Shown: piece after piece, positions 1 to 6,387 of the stretch
Layout of the letters: every line of letters begins with the position of its first letter
Position numbering within the stretch: position 1 is the first letter of the stretch
Source: Lachnospiraceae bacterium UBA1755
GTDB lineage: Bacteria > Bacillota > Clostridia > Lachnospirales > Lachnospiraceae
DNA length: 9,170 nucleotides
Reading direction: 5' to 3'
Assembly: GCA_002314805.1 (NCBI GenBank)
Contig: DCHJ01000099.1
Coordinates: 1-9,170, forward strand
Translations under genes and position numbers: made by a program
The notes under the pieces: generated by a model
Seen by the model: only the letters and a program-made list of their open reading frames with translations
Told to the model about the DNA's origin: nothing
Database searches by the model: none

Positions 1-876
1 CCCTGGATGTATGATGTCTTTAAGGAGGAGAATGATAAGCTCTGGTGCATGATCGAAAGAAAGGAGCTTGTCTTTGAGGAGCTCATAAAGATCAGGTGGA
101 ATAACATTTTCAAGCGGCTGGGGATCGATGCGGACGGACCTGCATTTGAGACGTATTTCAGGAGCAGGCTCAATGAAAGTGCCATTCCTGTGGATGGTGC
201 CATGGAAATGCTGGAAGCATTGAAACGTGCCGGACGGGGAGACTGTAGGAACGATGCAGGAGCCGGGAACGACAGATGGGTAAATGGTATCGGAGCCGGA
301 AGCGGAGACTGTGAGAGCAGCATAGGAGCCGGGAGCAAAGACAGTGTAAAAGGCACCGGAAACGTGATCAGGGACATCGGCAGATATATCCTTGCGGCCG
401 CCAGCAACGGACCGTATCATCAGCAGATACACAGGCTGGAGCTCTGCGGGATGGATAGGTATCTGGATTATGTCTTTATCTCGGAAAAAGTGGGATACTC
501 CAAGCCGGCGAAGGAGTTTTTTGAGATAGCTCTCAGGGAGATCAACATGGACAGGGCTGCCTCGAGGAAGAATGCGGTCAGTGAGCTAAGTGCCGGAAGT
601 GCTGCGGTCAGAAGTTTCAGTCCCGGAAGTGCAGCAGGCAGCGGGCTCAGTGTCGGAAACGATGATGCCGGGGGCGGATATATTACTGCCGGAGACTGTG
701 TTATGGTGGGCGACTCCCTTACCTCGGATATGGCAGGGGGAAGGAACGCAGGCATGTATACCTGCTATTACAGACGAAACAGGGATGGTGTGATCACCGG
801 AGATGTGGATATTGCAGTGGATGACCTGAGAGATGTGGCGGCAGCGATCATATCACTGGACAGCAGGACATTATGA
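1..876 (+). CDS. HAD-superfamily phosphatase, YjjG-like, 5'-truncated by the window edge
   Basis: The frame is open from base 1, so the first in-frame ATG (7) is probably internal. The N-terminal DxD nucleophile motif expected in this family is not in the window. Numbering from that ATG, the visible part starts in the helical cap (KLW at 11-13, then an E-rich helix, as in YjjG). HAD motif II is seen as AAASNG (130-135), motif III as the lysine in YSKPAKEFF (164-172), and motif IV as VMVGDSLTSD (232-241). These residues imply a working magnesium-dependent phosphohydrolase, and the closest family I recall is the nucleotidase YjjG. Two Gly/Ala/Ser-rich insertions interrupt the fold: residues about 77-125 between cap and motif II, and about 186-228 between motifs III and IV. 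YjjG-type enzymes have only short loops there. The stop overlaps the bioY start by 4 bases, so the two are cotranscribed. Substrate is not determinable from the sequence. Confidence 0.85.
   Translation, partial: PWMYDVFKEENDKLWCMIERKELVFEELIKIRWNNIFKRLGIDADGPAFETYFRSRLNESAIPVDGAMEMLEALKRAGRGDCRNDAGAGNDRWVNGIGAGSGDCESSIGAGSKDSVKGTGNVIRDIGRYILAAASNGPYHQQIHRLELCGMDRYLDYVFISEKVGYSKPAKEFFEIALREINMDRAASRKNAVSELSAGSAAVRSFSPGSAAGSGLSVGNDDAGGGYITAGDCVMVGDSLTSDMAGGRNAGMYTCYYRRNRDGVITGDVDIAVDDLRDVAAAIISLDSRTL
226..357. repeat. 33-bp tandem repeat, four copies, inside the HAD gene
   Basis: Four consecutive 33-bp units start at 226, 259, 292 and 325. Units two to four begin GGAGCCGG, and the first begins CGTGCCGG. 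Units one and three also share GGAGACTGT at the same phase. The period is 11 codons, giving protein units that start RAG, GAG, GAG and GAG (from residue 74), so the reading frame is kept. A further partial unit begins at 358. The array fills the loop before HAD motif II. Confidence 0.85.
589..678. repeat. 30-bp tandem repeat, three copies, inside the HAD gene
   Basis: Three units of 30 bp start at 589, 619 and 649, with cores AGTGCCGGAAGTGC, AGTCCCGGAAGTGC and AGTGTCGGAAAC. A degenerate earlier unit shares TGCGGTCAG at 573-581 and 603-611, again 30 bp apart. The period is 10 codons, giving units starting SAGSA, SPGSA and SVGND (from residue 195). The array lies in the loop between HAD motifs III and IV. 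Its core GCCGGAAGTG differs by one base from the core of the 33-bp array (GCCGGAAGCG). Confidence 0.8.
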
Positions 877-1388
877 GGATAAAGAGATCAACATACGCGG
901 CGGCTATGGCTGCAGTCATATGCATATGCAGCTGGATATCCATACCTATGCCTGTGCCCTTTACATTGCAGACCTTCGGGGTATCTGCGGCGCTTTTCCT
1001 GCTGGGCGGCAGACTGGGCACGGTGTCGATCGCGATATATATTCTTGCAGGGGCAGCGGGGCTGCCTGTCTTTGCAGGCTTTCAGGGAGGACCGGGACAT
1101 CTGCTCGGGCCAACCGGTGGATATATCATAGGATTTATCTTTCAGGGACTTGTGTATTGGACAGGCGGACGGTACGTGAGCGGGAAGGGCAGATATTTTC
1201 TGCAGCTGGCGGGACTGGTTTTGTGCTATCTTTTTGGTACGATCTGGTATAATATAATAGCAGGAGGCAGCAGAAGTTTACCTGCAGTATTGGGTGTATG
1301 TGTGCTTCCTTATGTAATACCGGATATGCTGAAGCTGTGGCTTGCATGCCTTGTGGCCGGTAGGATAAAAAAGCATATAGATATTTGA
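873..1388 (+). CDS. bioY: BioY family biotin transporter substrate-binding (S) component
   Basis: BioY is the membrane-embedded biotin-binding subunit of ECF-type transporters, and can work with a shared EcfAA'T energising module. The protein is 171 residues, a little short but normal for the family. It is strongly hydrophobic, with about six membrane segments. Recognisable family segments are PMPVPFTLQTFGV (25-37), the GLPVFAGFQGG stretch (63-73) running into GPTGGYIIGF (79-88), and the C-terminal LPYVIPDMLKLWLA block (145-158) ending in a basic RIKK tail. The ATG overlaps the HAD stop (ATGA, 873-876), suggesting translational coupling. No ecfA/ecfT genes are visible, so it would use a module encoded elsewhere. 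No biotin repressor site was recognised, because the operon's promoter is outside the window. Confidence 0.93.
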   Translation: MRIKRSTYAAAMAAVICICSWISIPMPVPFTLQTFGVSAALFLLGGRLGTVSIAIYILAGAAGLPVFAGFQGGPGHLLGPTGGYIIGFIFQGLVYWTGGRYVSGKGRYFLQLAGLVLCYLFGTIWYNIIAGGSRSLPAVLGVCVLPYVIPDMLKLWLACLVAGRIKKHIDI

Positions 1389-1400
1389 TCACGGCCGGGG

Positions 1401-1471
1401 CGTGGCAGGACCATGACAGGATCGTGACAGGACCATGGCAGGACCATGACGGAATCGTGACAGGACCGTGG
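1401..1471. repeat. 11-bp intergenic tandem repeat, about 6.5 copies
   Basis: Units of exactly 11 bp run from 1401, 1412, 1423, 1434, 1445 and 1456, with a partial seventh at 1467. The consensus is C(G/A)TG(A/G)CAGGA(C/T). Unit 1445 is the most divergent (CATGACGGAAT). The array occupies most of the 109-base gap between bioY and the lipoprotein gene. The period is close to one DNA helical turn and is not a multiple of three, so it is not a coding repeat. No terminator with a T-run was seen in the gap. Confidence 0.9.
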
Positions 1472-1487
1472 TTTGAGATTTATTATC

Positions 1488-1493
1488 GGAGGG
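1488..1493 (+). promoter_or_regulatory. Ribosome binding site of the lipoprotein gene
   Basis: GGAGGG lies 4 bases before the ATG at 1498. It fixes this start, which is also directly followed by a good signal peptide. No convincing promoter could be placed between the 11-bp array and this site. Confidence 0.6.
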
Positions 1494-1497
1494 CAGA

Positions 1498-2466
1498 ATG
1501 AAAAGATTAAGGATCGCAATGATAGCTGCTTTGGCAGGTGCTGTTATGATTACAGCAGGTGCTCTGTCAGGCTGCGCAAAGACGGAGACTCCTCCTGAGA
1601 CAGAAGCAGCTGCCGCTGCAGCTAAAACAGAGAGTGCCGCTGCAGCTGAGACGGAGAGTGCCGCTGCAGCTGATACAGACAAGACGGCGGCGCAGGCACA
1701 GAGTACTGCGGCTCAGGAAACACCGGATGCTGAGGCTGAACCGGCGGAGAGCAATGAGAAGACCTATGAGAGCAAGGATTGCTGGAAGATAACCTATGCT
1801 CCGTCGATGTTTGAACTTAAGGAGGATAAGCCGGGCGAGGTATGCTTCATATACAAGGGTAAATGCACAGGCAGGCATGAGGTCAGGATAAGCTATCATC
1901 CGGGTAAGCTGCCGACTGAGGTATTGTATGAAAAGACAGCTGACCTGCCGGAGGAAAGGATAACTAGGTCCGAGGGCTGGTTCGGAGGCACATACCCGGC
2001 GTGGTCATATTCAAGGAGTATCAGCGCAGGAGATGACGGCATATCCGAAAATCTCACGGGTATCGAGCACAACGGCGGTACTCTTATCGTGCATGTCATT
2101 TCCGGGACTGAAGAGGATGAAGATATTAACATGTCGGTAAGCGATGATATCAGCGGACTGCTTGATTCGCTTCAGTTTACGAAGCATGAGCCTCAGCAGG
2201 AGATGGCTTATAAGATAGGAACCTACGTACGGGAATATAAGGAAGAGATGGAGGGTAAGGAGCAGACCTTCACAGATACCATTGTATTGAGAGAAGACCA
2301 TACGGGAACAATGAGCTTTCAGGATGATATTGATATCATCTGGTCAAGCTGGGAGCTTATCGAGTGGTCAGGCTCCAACAGATATGAGTATGACGTTGAG
2401 GGTGACAATCTCCTCGTCAATATGAATGACGGCGGAGAGTGGGCTCAGTTTCAGAGAAAACAGTAA
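1498..2466 (+). CDS. Secreted lipoprotein of unknown function with low-complexity linker
   Basis: The 322-residue protein starts with a lipoprotein signal peptide: KRLR, a hydrophobic core, and the lipobox LSGC with the modified cysteine at residue 26. It is therefore expected on the outer face of the membrane. Residues 27-85 are an Ala/Glu/Thr/Ser-rich linker with repeated TESAAAAE-like units. A globular middle domain follows (about 89-205), containing YAPSMFEL and HEVRISYHPGKLP. A C-terminal beta-rich domain (about 214-322) includes IGTYVREYKEE, DHTGTMSFQDD and a final EWAQFQRKQ. That domain resembles small lipocalin-like modules seen on clostridial lipoproteins, but this is recall without a search. 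It lies between bioY and the BMP transporter and is followed by a strong terminator. It may therefore be the end of the upstream transcript or a unit of its own. No function is assigned. Confidence 0.85.
   Translation: MKRLRIAMIAALAGAVMITAGALSGCAKTETPPETEAAAAAAKTESAAAAETESAAAADTDKTAAQAQSTAAQETPDAEAEPAESNEKTYESKDCWKITYAPSMFELKEDKPGEVCFIYKGKCTGRHEVRISYHPGKLPTEVLYEKTADLPEERITRSEGWFGGTYPAWSYSRSISAGDDGISENLTGIEHNGGTLIVHVISGTEEDEDINMSVSDDISGLLDSLQFTKHEPQQEMAYKIGTYVREYKEEMEGKEQTFTDTIVLREDHTGTMSFQDDIDIIWSSWELIEWSGSNRYEYDVEGDNLLVNMNDGGEWAQFQRKQ
1600..1674. repeat. 24-bp tandem repeat in lipoprotein linker
   Basis: Two near-identical 24-bp units (1627-1650 and 1651-1674) differ at two positions and encode TESAAAAE and TESAAAAD. 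A related 27-bp unit (1600-1626) encoding TEAAAAAAK precedes them. The repeat keeps the frame and extends the flexible linker after the lipid-modified cysteine. Confidence 0.85.
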
Positions 2467-2478
2467 ACAGTGAATAAT
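2450..2478 (+). promoter_or_regulatory. Candidate sigma-A promoter for the ABC transporter operon
   Basis: A -35-like TTCAGA (2450-2455, 4 of 6 matches to TTGACA) and a -10-like AATAAT (2473-2478, 5 of 6) are separated by exactly 17 bases. Transcription would start near 2485. The site begins inside the end of the lipoprotein gene. It is the only plausible promoter I found close to the transporter, and it is inferred from consensus alone. Confidence 0.35.
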
Positions 2479-2479
2479 T

Positions 2480-2535
2480 CGGTATCAGGTGCTGATACGG
2501 CAGATTGCTGCAACAGTACCTGATACCGGTTTTTT
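2480..2535 (+). terminator. Intrinsic terminator or attenuator upstream of the transporter operon
   Basis: The left arm 2480-2494 pairs with the right arm 2514-2528 over 15 base pairs, including one G-U. The first 11 are perfect (CGGTATCAGGT with ACCTGATACCG). The loop contains a small inner hairpin, GCAG-ATTG-CTGC (2500-2511). Six T's follow at 2530-2535. It ends the lipoprotein transcript. Only 14 bases separate the T-run from the next ATG, so no promoter fits downstream, and transporter transcription must begin within or before this structure. Confidence 0.85.
2482..2498. promoter_or_regulatory. Perfect inverted repeat, candidate operator or anti-terminator hairpin
   Basis: GTATCAG-GTG-CTGATAC is a perfect 7-bp inverted repeat with a 3-base centre. 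It lies 4 bases after the candidate -10 box, a typical place for a repressor operator. As RNA it would compete with the terminator stem, because its left half is also the terminator's left arm. Both readings are inference. Confidence 0.4.
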
Positions 2536-2549
2536 AGAAAGGGGGGTCA

Positions 2550-3668
2550 ATGAAAAAATTAGTGGTTTTGGTGCTGGCAGCTGCGGTACTGTGTACCGGA
2601 TGCGCGGCGAAGATGGAGAAGAGACTGGGTGAGCTTACGACTAAGGCACCGGTCAATGAGGCGGATGCCATACCGGATATATGTTCATCGCCGGATGGTA
2701 AGTATCAGATAGCTCTATGCTTAAGCGGTACGATGCTCAAGGACAGAGGTTTCAATGAGTATTGTCTGAATGGTGTAAAGCTATTTGCAAATGAGAATAA
2801 TAAGACATATAAGTACTACATTCCGGCTAAGGATGCTACAGACCAGGATAATGCAGACTGTGTCAGGGCAGCGATCACCAATGGTGCAGAGGTGGTGGTT
2901 GTTGTAGGATTTAATTACGGAAACCCTCTTAATGAGGTCGCACCCCAAAATCCTGATGTGAAGTTTGTTTTTGTTGACGGATGGGACACAGGATATAACA
3001 ATGTGGCCAGTGTTGCATTCCGCGAGAACGAAGGAGGATATCTGGCCGGCTACAGCGCTGTTAAGGAAGGATATACGAGGCTTGGCTTCATAGGCGGAGG
3101 CGGCGGAAGCAACGGTGCCTGCAACCGTTACGGAAGGGGCTTTGTATGCGGAGCCGAGGACGCTGCAAAAGAGCTTGGGAAAAAGGTGGAGGTAAATTAC
3201 AGCTATCAGTATGCTACTACCTTTACCGGTTCTCCGGAGCTGCAGGCAATGACTAATGCCTGGTATACCAATGGTACAGAGGTGATTTTTTCAGCCGCAG
3301 GGTCGGCGCAGGACAGTGTGGCGGCAGCGGCAGCGGCTAATGATGCATGGATAATAGCATGTGATGCAGATGCTTCTGCACGAAGCCGCGCAGTGCTCAC
3401 GACTTCTGTAAAGCGTACCGATGTTGCAACAAAACTAATGCTTGAAGTGTGCTTCTCAGATAAATGGGACAGCGTAAGGGGGAAGAGTATGACTCTTGGG
3501 GTAAGCGACGGAGCCATATGCCTGCCTGTTGAAAGCTGGAGGTTTAAAAACTTTACCATAGGTCAGTATGAGGAGCTCATGGACAGGATGAAAGCAGGGG
3601 AGATCAAGGTCGATGATGACCATAATAACAATGCTTCATCCGAATGGCTCACTTTCAGAAAGATGTAA
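2550..3668 (+). CDS. BMP-family (PnrA/NupN-like) nucleoside-binding lipoprotein of an ABC importer
   Basis: This is the extracellular solute-binding protein that delivers substrate to the permease pair encoded downstream. The 372-residue product has a signal peptide with a cysteine at residue 18 (LCTGC; the -3 position is Cys, slightly atypical). BMP-family signatures follow: KDRGFNEYCLNGVK (64-77), VVVVVGFNYGNPL (115-127) leading to PDVKFVFVDGWD (135-146), FRENEGGYLAG (157-167), GFIGGGGG (179-186), EVIFSAAG (244-251), IIACDADAS (268-276) and TSVKRTDVA (285-293). In PnrA-type proteins the Asp and Asn of the DxxFN segment and the later acidic residue contact the nucleoside; equivalents are present. 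Length is typical. A strong ribosome binding site (AAAGGGGGG, 2538-2546) precedes the ATG. Purine or other nucleosides are the likely ligand, inferred from the family. Confidence 0.92.
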   Translation: MKKLVVLVLAAAVLCTGCAAKMEKRLGELTTKAPVNEADAIPDICSSPDGKYQIALCLSGTMLKDRGFNEYCLNGVKLFANENNKTYKYYIPAKDATDQDNADCVRAAITNGAEVVVVVGFNYGNPLNEVAPQNPDVKFVFVDGWDTGYNNVASVAFRENEGGYLAGYSAVKEGYTRLGFIGGGGGSNGACNRYGRGFVCGAEDAAKELGKKVEVNYSYQYATTFTGSPELQAMTNAWYTNGTEVIFSAAGSAQDSVAAAAAANDAWIIACDADASARSRAVLTTSVKRTDVATKLMLEVCFSDKWDSVRGKSMTLGVSDGAICLPVESWRFKNFTIGQYEELMDRMKAGEIKVDDDHNNNASSEWLTFRKM

Positions 3669-3674
3669 AGGAGG
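3669..3674 (+). promoter_or_regulatory. Ribosome binding site of the ABC ATPase gene
   Basis: AGGAGG directly follows the stop of the binding-protein gene and lies 6 bases before the ATG at 3681. This fixes the start despite further in-frame ATGs a few codons later. Confidence 0.75.
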
Positions 3675-3680
3675 TGTAGG

Positions 3681-5231
3681 ATGGATAACATGCATGATCA
3701 TGCAGTGGAAATGCTGCACATAGATAAGGCTTTCAATGATCAGAAGGTCCTTGACGATATTACCTTTCAGCTTGAGAGAGGTGAGATACATGCACTCCTG
3801 GGTGAGAATGGTTCGGGCAAGACCACTCTCATGAGGATACTTTTTGGTATCTTTAAGGCTGATGCAGGTGAGATAAAAAGAGACGGAGCGACAGTGGAGA
3901 TCAATAACGCAAATGATGCTACCGCTCTGAAAATCGGTATGGTTCACCAGCATTTTGAGCTTGTGGAGGTATACACGGCTCTTGAAAATATCGTGCTGGG
4001 GGCAGAGGATACCAGACACGGTTTTCTCAGAAAGGATCTTGCGCGTAAGAAGCTTGAAGGTCTGATCAGCAATTACGGGCTTGCAGTGGATCTTGATGAA
4101 AAAATCGAAAACCTGAATGTGGGTGCAAGGCAGCGTGTCGAGATACTTAAGATGCTGTACAGAGATAATGATGTACTTATCTTTGATGAGCCTACAGCAG
4201 TGCTCACTCCGGGAGAGACAGAGGAGCTCCTGCAGATAATGAGGAATCTGAAGGCTGAAGGAAAATCCATTATATTTATCTCCCACAAGCTCAATGAGCT
4301 GCTTGCAGTCAGCGACAGGATCACTGTAATAAGAAAAGGAAAGTATATCGGGACAGTCAGGGCTGCTGATACTGATGAGCAGACTCTTTCAGAGATGATG
4401 GTCGGCAGAAGCGTACAGCTCGAGGTGGTCAAGACCAGATCCAATCCGGGTGAGCCTGTGCTTGAGGTAAAGCATCTGGTATGCGCATCCGCATTTTCAG
4501 AAAAGAACGCAGTCAATGATGTAAGCTTCAGGGTACGGGCAGGCGAGATAGTAAGTATTGCCGGCATCAGCGGCAACGGACAGACGGAGCTTATTTATGC
4601 GCTGACAGGACTACTGCCTGTAAAGAGCGGTCAGATACTGCTTTGCGGACAGGATGTCACTGAGTCCACAGTCAGAAAGAAGAGTGAGAACCTGAGTCAT
4701 ATACCTGAGGACAGGCAGAAGCACGGTGTCGTGATGGAATTTAATCTTGCCGACAATATGATACTGCGCAGATACCGCCAGGACAGATATCAGAAGGCCG
4801 GTATGGTAAAGAAGGATGCCATACGTGAGTATGCAGCCGGAATTATCGAAGCCAATGATGTATTATGCACCGGAGGCGTGGACTCGGTAATGGCCGGAAT
4901 GTCAGGCGGAAACCAGCAGAAGGCAGTGATCGGACGTGAGCTTGATATGGACAGACCGCTTATAATAGCGATGTATCCTACCCGCGGAGTGGATGTGGGA
5001 GCAATTGAACATATACATAAGCGGCTTGTACAGGAAAGGGATAATGGCAAGGCAGTGCTTATTGCATCTGCTGAGCTGTCGGAGGTAATGAAGCTGGCTG
5101 ACAGGATCCTGGTGATGCATGAGGGCGAGATCGCCGGACGTCTTGATCCTGAGAAGACGACGTATGAAGAGATCGGCCTGTATATGGCCGGAGCAAAGAA
5201 GGATGAGAAGGAGGATGAGTGGTATGAATAA
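3681..5231 (+). CDS. ABC transporter ATP-binding protein with two nucleotide-binding domains (NupO-like)
   Basis: The 516-residue protein carries two ABC domains in tandem, as in sugar and BMP-type nucleoside importers. It powers the permease pair from the cytoplasmic side. Domain 1 (about 9-245) has Walker A GENGSGKT (41-48), the Q-loop Gln in VHQHFEL (90), signature LNVGARQRVE (145-154), Walker B VLIFDE (165-170) and the H-loop His (202). Domain 2 (about 258-505) has the family's altered Walker A GISGNGQTE (295-303), signature MSGGNQQK (407-414) and PLIIAMYPTRGVDVG (426-440). In domain 2 the Walker B acidic residue is replaced, and ASAEL stands where the H-loop His would be. Such a degenerate second site is usual in this family, so site 1 probably supports most hydrolysis. 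It lies 12 bases after the binding-protein stop, and its own stop overlaps the permease start by 8 bases. Confidence 0.95.
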   Translation: MDNMHDHAVEMLHIDKAFNDQKVLDDITFQLERGEIHALLGENGSGKTTLMRILFGIFKADAGEIKRDGATVEINNANDATALKIGMVHQHFELVEVYTALENIVLGAEDTRHGFLRKDLARKKLEGLISNYGLAVDLDEKIENLNVGARQRVEILKMLYRDNDVLIFDEPTAVLTPGETEELLQIMRNLKAEGKSIIFISHKLNELLAVSDRITVIRKGKYIGTVRAADTDEQTLSEMMVGRSVQLEVVKTRSNPGEPVLEVKHLVCASAFSEKNAVNDVSFRVRAGEIVSIAGISGNGQTELIYALTGLLPVKSGQILLCGQDVTESTVRKKSENLSHIPEDRQKHGVVMEFNLADNMILRRYRQDRYQKAGMVKKDAIREYAAGIIEANDVLCTGGVDSVMAGMSGGNQQKAVIGRELDMDRPLIIAMYPTRGVDVGAIEHIHKRLVQERDNGKAVLIASAELSEVMKLADRILVMHEGEIAGRLDPEKTTYEEIGLYMAGAKKDEKEDEWYE

Positions 5232-6387
5232 GAACCGTAATAGATTCCTCTATAGTACAGTTCCCTCGCTGATAGCGATCCTGGCGGGACTTGTCTTTGG
5301 CGCCATACTGATGTTAATTGTATGTCTTATGGACAAAAATATAACTCTCGGGGGCTTCTGGGACGGGGCAAGACTATTGATCATCGGTTTCCTTTCCAAG
5401 GGAAGGGATGAACTGGGAAATCTGATGTTCGGATATAACGGTACGCATTTGGGAAATATGCTTTTTAAGGCGACACCGCTGATCATGACAGGTCTTTCTG
5501 TCGCAGCAGCCTTTAAGGCAGGTCTTTTCAATATCGGAGCACCGGGACAGTATCTGATGGGACTTACGGCATCGATCGTAATAGCTCTCGCAATACCGTC
5601 GGCTTCGGTGCCCGCCGGATTGATCCTTGTACTGGCTCTCCTCGGCGGCATGGTGGCCGGAGCTGTATGGGGCATGATACCCGGAGCACTGAAGGCATAC
5701 CTGAATGTAAACGAGGTGATCACATGTATACTTACCAACTGGATAGCAGCCAACCTGTCAACACTGATATTTGAGGGCAGCGCTTTCATCAACAACACAG
5801 AGCCAGGAAAGTCAGGCTTTTTATATAAGACCGCGGCTAACGGGGTTGAACTGCCGAAAGCATTGCTGGACAAGGTATTTCCGGGGTCGCAGGTCAACTC
5901 GGGAATCATTATCGCAGTTATCCTGGCAGTCATCATGTACTTCGTGATCAGCAAATCTATCTGCGGCTTCGAAATGAGGCTGTGCGGCTCCAACCGTGAG
6001 GCGGCGAGATACTGTGGTATCAATGAGAATGCCAACATAATTATGAGTATGGCAATAGCCGGTGCACTTGCAGGTATCGGAGCAGCTCTCTATACACTTT
6101 CGGGTAATACGGAGTTCGCCTGGTCCACATATCAGAAGCTTCCTCAGGTAGGTTTCAATGGCATACCGGTGGCTCTGCTGGGATGCCTCAATCCGATAGG
6201 AGTGATCTTTACAGGCATGTTCATGTCGGCACTTGAGATCAACGGTCAGCAGATAGCCAACCTGACGGCGTATAACGAATATATCACTAGCATCATAATC
6301 GGTGTCATCGTATACCTGAGTGCTTTTACGAAGTATATAAGAGGAGTAATGATGCACAGAAGGAAGAAGGGGGGTACAAAGAAATGA
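5224..6387 (+). CDS. ABC transporter permease 1 (BPD_transp_2 type, NupP-like)
   Basis: One of two membrane subunits forming the import channel. I chose ATG 5224 because AGGAGG at 5209-5214 lies 9 bases upstream and the protein then begins MNKNRNRF followed by a membrane segment. An in-frame ATG at 5215 abuts the binding site, and still earlier starts would add a long basic stretch read out of frame from the ATPase gene. The product is 387 residues with roughly eight to ten hydrophobic segments. Family features are AAAFKAGLFNIGAPGQYLMG (94-113), the NVNEVITCILTNWIA block (161-175), the cytoplasmic coupling loop GFEMRLCGSNREAARYCGIN (248-267), and GFNGIPVALLGCLNPIG (310-326). It ends in a basic tail. 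Its stop overlaps the next start (ATGA, 6384-6387). Confidence 0.93.
   Translation: MNKNRNRFLYSTVPSLIAILAGLVFGAILMLIVCLMDKNITLGGFWDGARLLIIGFLSKGRDELGNLMFGYNGTHLGNMLFKATPLIMTGLSVAAAFKAGLFNIGAPGQYLMGLTASIVIALAIPSASVPAGLILVLALLGGMVAGAVWGMIPGALKAYLNVNEVITCILTNWIAANLSTLIFEGSAFINNTEPGKSGFLYKTAANGVELPKALLDKVFPGSQVNSGIIIAVILAVIMYFVISKSICGFEMRLCGSNREAARYCGINENANIIMSMAIAGALAGIGAALYTLSGNTEFAWSTYQKLPQVGFNGIPVALLGCLNPIGVIFTGMFMSALEINGQQIANLTAYNEYITSIIIGVIVYLSAFTKYIRGVMMHRRKKGGTKK

Noticed and set aside
1401..1471. CRISPR-like array
   Set aside because: The units are 11 bp and directly adjacent with no spacers, so this is a simple tandem repeat.
2467..2549. Purine riboswitch ahead of the nucleoside transporter
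   Set aside because: The conserved three-way junction and loop sequences of the guanine/adenine aptamer are absent, and the leader is too short. The structure fits a plain terminator with a competing hairpin.
3636..4286. 216-codon minus-strand open frame overlapping the ATPase gene
   Set aside because: It lies antisense to the Walker A, signature and Walker B region of a convincing ABC ATPase, and no family features were visible in its translation.
5119..5223. Longer N terminus for permease 1 from an ATG at 5119
   Set aside because: That extension is an Arg-rich out-of-frame reading of the ATPase 3' end, while AGGAGG sits correctly before ATG 5224.
5250..6038. 262-codon open frame on the minus strand inside permease 1
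   Set aside because: It is fully antisense to a clear permease gene. Its sequence lacks any recognisable domain and reflects the base composition of the opposite strand.
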